From assembly GCA_030068075.1 (NCBI GenBank), contig CM057824.1, positions 126,222,414-126,286,413 on the forward strand: a stretch of 64,000 nucleotides of DNA. The letters run 5' to 3'. This DNA is from Paguma larvata. Taxonomy: Eukaryota > Chordata > Mammalia > Carnivora > Viverridae. The position numbers and the translations under genes are program-made. Under the pieces are notes generated by a model. The model did not search any database. It had not been told where the DNA came from and worked only from the letters and a program-made list of their open reading frames with translations. Shown in pieces: positions 59,893 to 64,000 of this stretch (the first letter of the stretch is position 1; each line of letters begins with the position of its first letter).

Positions 59893-61006
59893 GTGAGGCG
59901 AGCCGGGAGCCGGCGGGGCCCGGCCCCGCTCCTCCTTCCGACGTGCTGTACTTACCCTCTCGGCCGGGAACTCACCGGCCTTACCCCTCCGCCACTCGGG
60001 CCTCCGCTGCCCCAGGCTTGCTCCCCTGCCGCCCACCGTCCCTGCCTGTCGCCTTTGGGGGCGTCGCGCCCAGTGCGAGGTTGTGAGTGGGAAGTGGGGT
60101 GTAGTTAGTGGGTTTCGAGCCACTTCCTTCTTGCCGATTGTTTTCCTGTAACCGACAGTGCTGGCTATGTATTGAGAGCGACCCTCACATTCCTACACTT
60201 CTCTGTAGGGCTTCTGAATTAAACTTTACTCACCGCCTCCTTTCTTTTAAAAAACGGAAGAGCCACTTGTCATCCTTTCTGAACACAATTTGTATTTCGA
60301 AGGTGGGAGCATTCCAGGCCTGCTAGTTTACAAAAGGGTCTCCACTAGAATTGAATCTCCTGGCTGGCGGGGCAGGTACATTTACCAGGTGGACTCCAGA
60401 AGTAGCGGATTTGGTTGGTTCCTTTTCCTTTATGTGTTTCTTTTTCTTTCTTTCTGAATATATAAACTGTACCTAAGAAAGGAAACCTTCCTGGCCATGT
60501 TTATTGCAGGAATCTTTTGTCCCCTAAGTTTGACCTTATTCCCTCCTTCACCCTTTACTCTTGACTCAGTCACACATTCAAATGGTCACTCACTTAAAAA
60601 AATGTAAAATAAAATCTGTGTGTAGCTTCAGATCTTTTATAGTGAGTAGTGAGAGATGTTCCTTTTATTCGAGATTTCCTTTCAGAATCTCAAGTGCACT
60701 ATCATGGCTTGCACCATATCCTGAAGAGTTGTTGGCTGTGACTTAATTAAAAAAAAATTTCTTTTTTTTGGTCTTGTCATTTTGTGAAAAGAATTTTGAG
60801 CAAAAAGAAAGCCTCACTTTAGTCGTTTTGGAATTTGGGGGATAACAAGGGTTTACTGTGAGCAGCTACCAAAGCTGTGTTTGGTTTATCTGGGTGAGTA
60901 ATGAATGCCCCACCCTATTGTAGTTTTGGCGTAGTTTGTATCCTACCTGTGCTTGATTTTAGAATAAGGCCTGCTGCTCTGAAAGGAACTATGTATATAC
61001 CCTCAG

Positions 61007-61046
61007 TCTGCTAAGTTTTTGCTTTGTCTGCTAAGTTTTTGCTTTG
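61007..61046 (+). repeat. 20-base perfect tandem duplication
   Basis: The unit TCTGCTAAGTTTTTGCTTTG occurs twice head to tail in USP25 intron 1. Confidence 0.95.
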
Positions 61047-62006
61047 AGATTATTTTTAGAATTCTATGATAGTACTTGAGGTAATTGAAGATGCTCAAGA
61101 ATTTTGGAAAGCAGGGATAGTGCATTGTTATTTTAGGCACTTTGGGAAAGTTGTCTCTGGAACTCCTGGTGTGTTAGTTAACTGTTACTGGTCAATTGAG
61201 AAGATTGTTGCAGACTAAAGTTTACTTACAGTGAAATGATTCTAGATTTAATGATGGGAGTTTAGAACAGTTTATCTTCTAATCCTTTCTATCCTATTTT
61301 GAATTTCTTAGACTTTACTTTTTGATGTTAAGTATGTGACAAAGTGTTAATACTTAGAGCAGGATCTTGTGTCTATATGTATGCTAAGCAGTATTTAATA
61401 GGTTTGGTATCATTTTTGTTTATAGTTCTCTTCAGTGTTACATATTAAAGCCTGTTTGTTTCAAAGTGGGAAATGTCAAAGTGTGTCCTATTTCTCACAT
61501 CTTTTAAGTTTGAACAATGGCAAGAAGTTTGTCAGTTTTTTTAAAAAATTGATTTTGACCAAAGTACTTCTTTAGCATAGAATCAGATAGTGCAGATCTA
61601 CCTGGTTCAGAGGTTTATACATAAAATTGTAGGATCCAAAGTCAAATTATTGAAAGTGATCTTGGCCGTCAAATCCAATTTACTAGTTTAATGAACTCCC
61701 TCCTTACACAAAGGGAGTAGTTGCTAATCCACAATATTACCATTATGATGCTATTTTTAGTGTTTGTGTTAGATCATTTTAGTGAAATAGGGAAACTTTT
61801 GGGGGGCAATATTATGCATTTGTTTTTATACTTACATAGTGGTATTTATGTGTTGTTTTTTTTTAAAGAAACACTATATGTTTGCTTTTTGGATTAATAT
61901 ACTGTTACTCTGTTACTCATATTAGTATTCAAAAATATTTATATAGGTATAAATAACTTTAAACCATCCCCTACAAATAAATTGATAGATTTAAACTCAC
62001 CAAATT

Positions 62007-62087
62007 AGTAACTAGGAAGTGGACTTCAAGCTAGTAACTAGGAAGTTACTACTTCAAGCTAGTAACTAGGAAGTATGAACTTCATAG
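62007..62087 (+). repeat. three-copy minisatellite in USP25 intron 1
   Basis: AGTAACTAGGAAGT starts units at 62007, 62033 and 62061, each followed by a variant containing ACTTCA. Unit lengths are 26, 28 and about 27 bases. Confidence 0.92.
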
Positions 62088-62544
62088 TTTAGAAGAAACA
62101 AAAGTGAAACTCTTTGTTTTCACTTAGAAGCTTTATGAATTGTCAGGAAAACAGAAGTGTCTAGTGCATGTTGCATAAACAAAATTTTAGCCGATTTTCT
62201 GCTTTCCTTAAAAAATTATGTGAATGCACATGTATATTTGTTTTATGTAAATAATTCTATTCCGGTAGGTGTAACAGTTTCCTATATTTTCAGGATTGGT
62301 TAGTATTCTTTTTTTTTTTTTAAACGGCACAACACAGAGCTTTCATCTGTCTTTTGTTCACCTGCAAAGTAGCTTGTCACAGCATACAGCAAGGGGCTAT
62401 CTTTTCCTCTGATGCGTTCTTTGCTTGATTGCTGAAGTTTGGCCATGGTACGGAGTTATGAGATGTAGTAAAACTGCAGAAAGGTGCTTTTTTGAGGTTT
62501 AGACCGTACAGGTGAGGTGGTCAGTGGTAGATTAGCTATAATTA

Positions 62545-62783
62545 GGGGCACCTGGATGCCTCAGTCGGTTGAGCGTTCAACTCTTGATTTTGGCTCAGGT
62601 CACCATCTCGTGGTTTCATGAGATCAAGCTATGCACGGGGCTCTGTGCTGGCAGTTGTAGAACCTGTTTGGGATTCTCTTTCTCCCTCTCCCGGACCTCC
62701 CTCTCTCTGCCCCTCACCTCAAATATGCACTCTGTCTCTCTCTCTGTCTCTCAAAAACAAATATATAACTTAAAAAAAATAGG
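62545..62783 (+). mobile_element. CAN-SINE in USP25 intron 1, with TSD
   Basis: GGGGCACCTGGATGCCTCAG head, older-type CTCTTGATTTTGGCTCAGGTC body, expanded CT block and A-rich tail. Flanking words ATTAGCTATAATTA (62531) and ATTAGCTGTAGTTA (62784) differ at two bases. Confidence 0.93.
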
Positions 62784-63254
62784 ATTAGCTGTAGTTAAAT
62801 CCTGTGCATAATTTTAGTGTTGAACATATACCTTCAGTATTTGTGCTTGATATTTACCTAAGTGTAGGATCCTTAGATCTTAAAAATTTGATACATACAT
62901 AGATTCAGGTCCCAAATCAGGATTCTTTAGGGCCGCAATAGAAAGCTTCCTCCTAGGGACCAAACTGATTTATAGAGTGAAGTGAGCTGGGCACTATTTA
63001 CATTAAATACATTCTTTTGAGTCGAATAAAATATAAAGTTCATAGGGCAGGTATTTTGCCTGTCTTATTTTACCCTAGAGCTTAGAATGGTTTCTTGCAC
63101 ATAGTAGGTTTCAGTAAATATTTGATGAGTGACCTATTAAGCGAATGTTTTCTAAAAGAAATGCAAGTGCAGTGGTTATTTTAGTTTCCTAACTGAATCT
63201 CGAGATTTAATTATTGAGAAACTGGACAACTGTGGAATATAGCCTGTGTAGTGA

Positions 63255-63350
63255 AAAGACCAAAGAGTGTGGGTTAGGACTAAATCACCTTTCTGTGACC
63301 TTGGGGAAGTCATTAAGTGACTGAATCTTCCATTAAAACCTTAAAGTTAG
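63255..63350 (+). repeat. MIR-like fragment in intron 1
   Basis: TTTCTGTGACCTTGGGGAAG, CATTAAGTGACTGAATCTTCC resemble the MIR core. Confidence 0.5.
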
Positions 63351-64000
63351 TATTTAGACGTGAGCAACTCTTTTAGATCCTGAGTGTTTAGTGGAGATAA
63401 GCATGCATTTATTTTTGGACAGGGAGGACAAAAAAGAAATACTAGAGGATGGAGGCAGAAGGAATTTAATGGGTCAGCAGTCACCTTTCACTTAATTACG
63501 GTGAGGGGTTAGGTGGGAAAGACGTCACAGATCAACCAAATTTAGAGTTAAAGTAAAACTTGGAAAGTAATACAAACTGAATGCAGGGTAAATTTTTAGT
63601 TAAATTATTTAGTATTTCTAATTTAGCTATCATTTAAGGTTATGAAAATATAAGAGCATTTCAAGGGACAGTTAACATTATGTAAATCACTGTAAATATT
63701 ACATAAAAAGGATATTCTTTAGTACTAAATAATTACGTTGTTATTAGCATAAGACTTGGTTTGGGCAAAGAGACACAGATCCAGGTACTTACTCCCTTCT
63801 TAATCTTTCTCTTTCTCACCTAATTTTGATTTGTATGTTAACATTGTATCCACCTGCCTTAATGAATTCTCATCAATTTTAATAAATATTTTGTTGATTT
63901 TCTTTAATATTAAATGTTTATAGTTCATATCATTTGCAAGTAATTATCATACTCACACTTTTTTCATGGTTATTGCTTTAGCTAAGATTACAGGATACTG

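Larger units (their letters stand above)
59165..60078 (+). promoter_or_regulatory. USP25: USP25 CpG-island promoter and 5' UTR
   Basis: The sequence switches from AT-rich to very GC- and CpG-rich at about 59,165 and returns to ordinary composition near 60,080. The island covers the upstream flank, the presumed 5' UTR, coding exon 1 and the start of intron 1. GC boxes (GGGCGG or its complement) are visible near 59270-59280, 59288-59304 and 59341-59352. There is no convincing TATA box; AATATAGGG at 59321 is a poor match. A run of GCGC dinucleotides followed by GTGACGCGG lies at 59508-59526, and GCCGCCATC at 59693 resembles a YY1 site. I infer a TATA-less, dispersed-start promoter. The start site cannot be fixed from sequence alone. 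Long open frames on both strands here result from high GC, not extra genes. Confidence 0.88.
59893..64000 (+). other. USP25: USP25 intron 1 (5' part)
   Basis: Sequence after the donor at 59893 is intronic to the end of the window. I searched for the next coding segment expected in USP25 (beginning HQQTFLNQL) and do not see it, so intron 1 continues beyond 64,000. It holds a CAN-SINE at 62545-62783, a MIR-like fossil near 63255-63350, a 20-base tandem duplication at 61007-61046 and a three-copy minisatellite at 62007-62087. The rest appears unique, including a short MIR/L2-like stretch around 63050-63140. Confidence 0.85.

Noticed and set aside
59163..60123. Long minus-strand and alternative-frame open frames (157, 228, 268, 151, 156 codons) over the CpG island
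   Set aside because: They overlap in many frames, are extremely R/A/P/G-rich as expected from GC-rich DNA, and have no recognisable domain; only the MTVEQ frame matches a known protein.
11885..62811. Many 60-100 residue frames containing words like SGHDLTVCEFEP or SALPLLMLCLSVSQK
   Set aside because: These are the same CAN-SINE translated in different frames at each insertion.
1..64000. CRISPR array or bacterial operon
   Set aside because: No regularly spaced direct repeats with unique spacers, no dense ORFs, and abundant mammalian repeats; the tandem repeats seen are microsatellites or short duplications.

Overview
This is vertebrate nuclear DNA, almost certainly from a cat-family carnivore (Felidae/Feliformia). 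It contains more than twenty copies of a tRNA-derived SINE with a TGGCTCAGTCGGTT-like head, the internal motif TCAGGTCATGATCTC, a CT-rich block and a TCTCAAAAATAAATAAA tail. This is the CAN-SINE subfamily typical of cats. LINE-1 remnants, MaLR long terminal repeats (LTRs), MIR/L2 fossils and hAT-Charlie fossils fill most of the rest. There is no bacterial or viral gene organisation.

Layout: positions 1 to about 59,160 are AT-rich, gene-poor intergenic DNA. Main landmarks are a truncated L1 (10.2-11.6 kb), an old L1M broken by a SINE (24.4-25.8 kb), a near full-length but dead L1 (28.1-34.7 kb), a processed RPSA pseudogene inside an older L1 (37.9-38.9 kb), six MLT1/MST-type LTRs in both orientations, and simple repeats. 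At 59.16-60.08 kb the composition changes abruptly to a CpG island. It holds the promoter, 5' UTR and first coding exon of USP25 on the + strand (first 15 codons, then a GTGAGG splice donor). From 59,893 to the end the window is USP25 intron 1.

The only functional protein-coding sequence I can support is this first exon. USP25 is a ubiquitin-specific protease, so the window is best read as the USP25 promoter plus its long upstream desert. Almost all other open frames are L1 ORF2 remnants, retrocopy pieces, SINE reads, simple-repeat translations or GC-rich shadows.

The most unusual structures are: (1) a compound insertion in which an RPSA retrocopy is joined to a second copy of a segment lying 2.8 kb upstream, the pair being bracketed by a shared target-site duplication; (2) a tandemly duplicated perfect palindrome at 5.67-5.72 kb; (3) dinucleotide arrays at the same internal position of three independent L1 copies; (4) a short in-frame upstream ORF in the likely USP25 leader; and (5) a three-copy minisatellite in USP25 intron 1. 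I found no clear sign of an undescribed multi-gene system.
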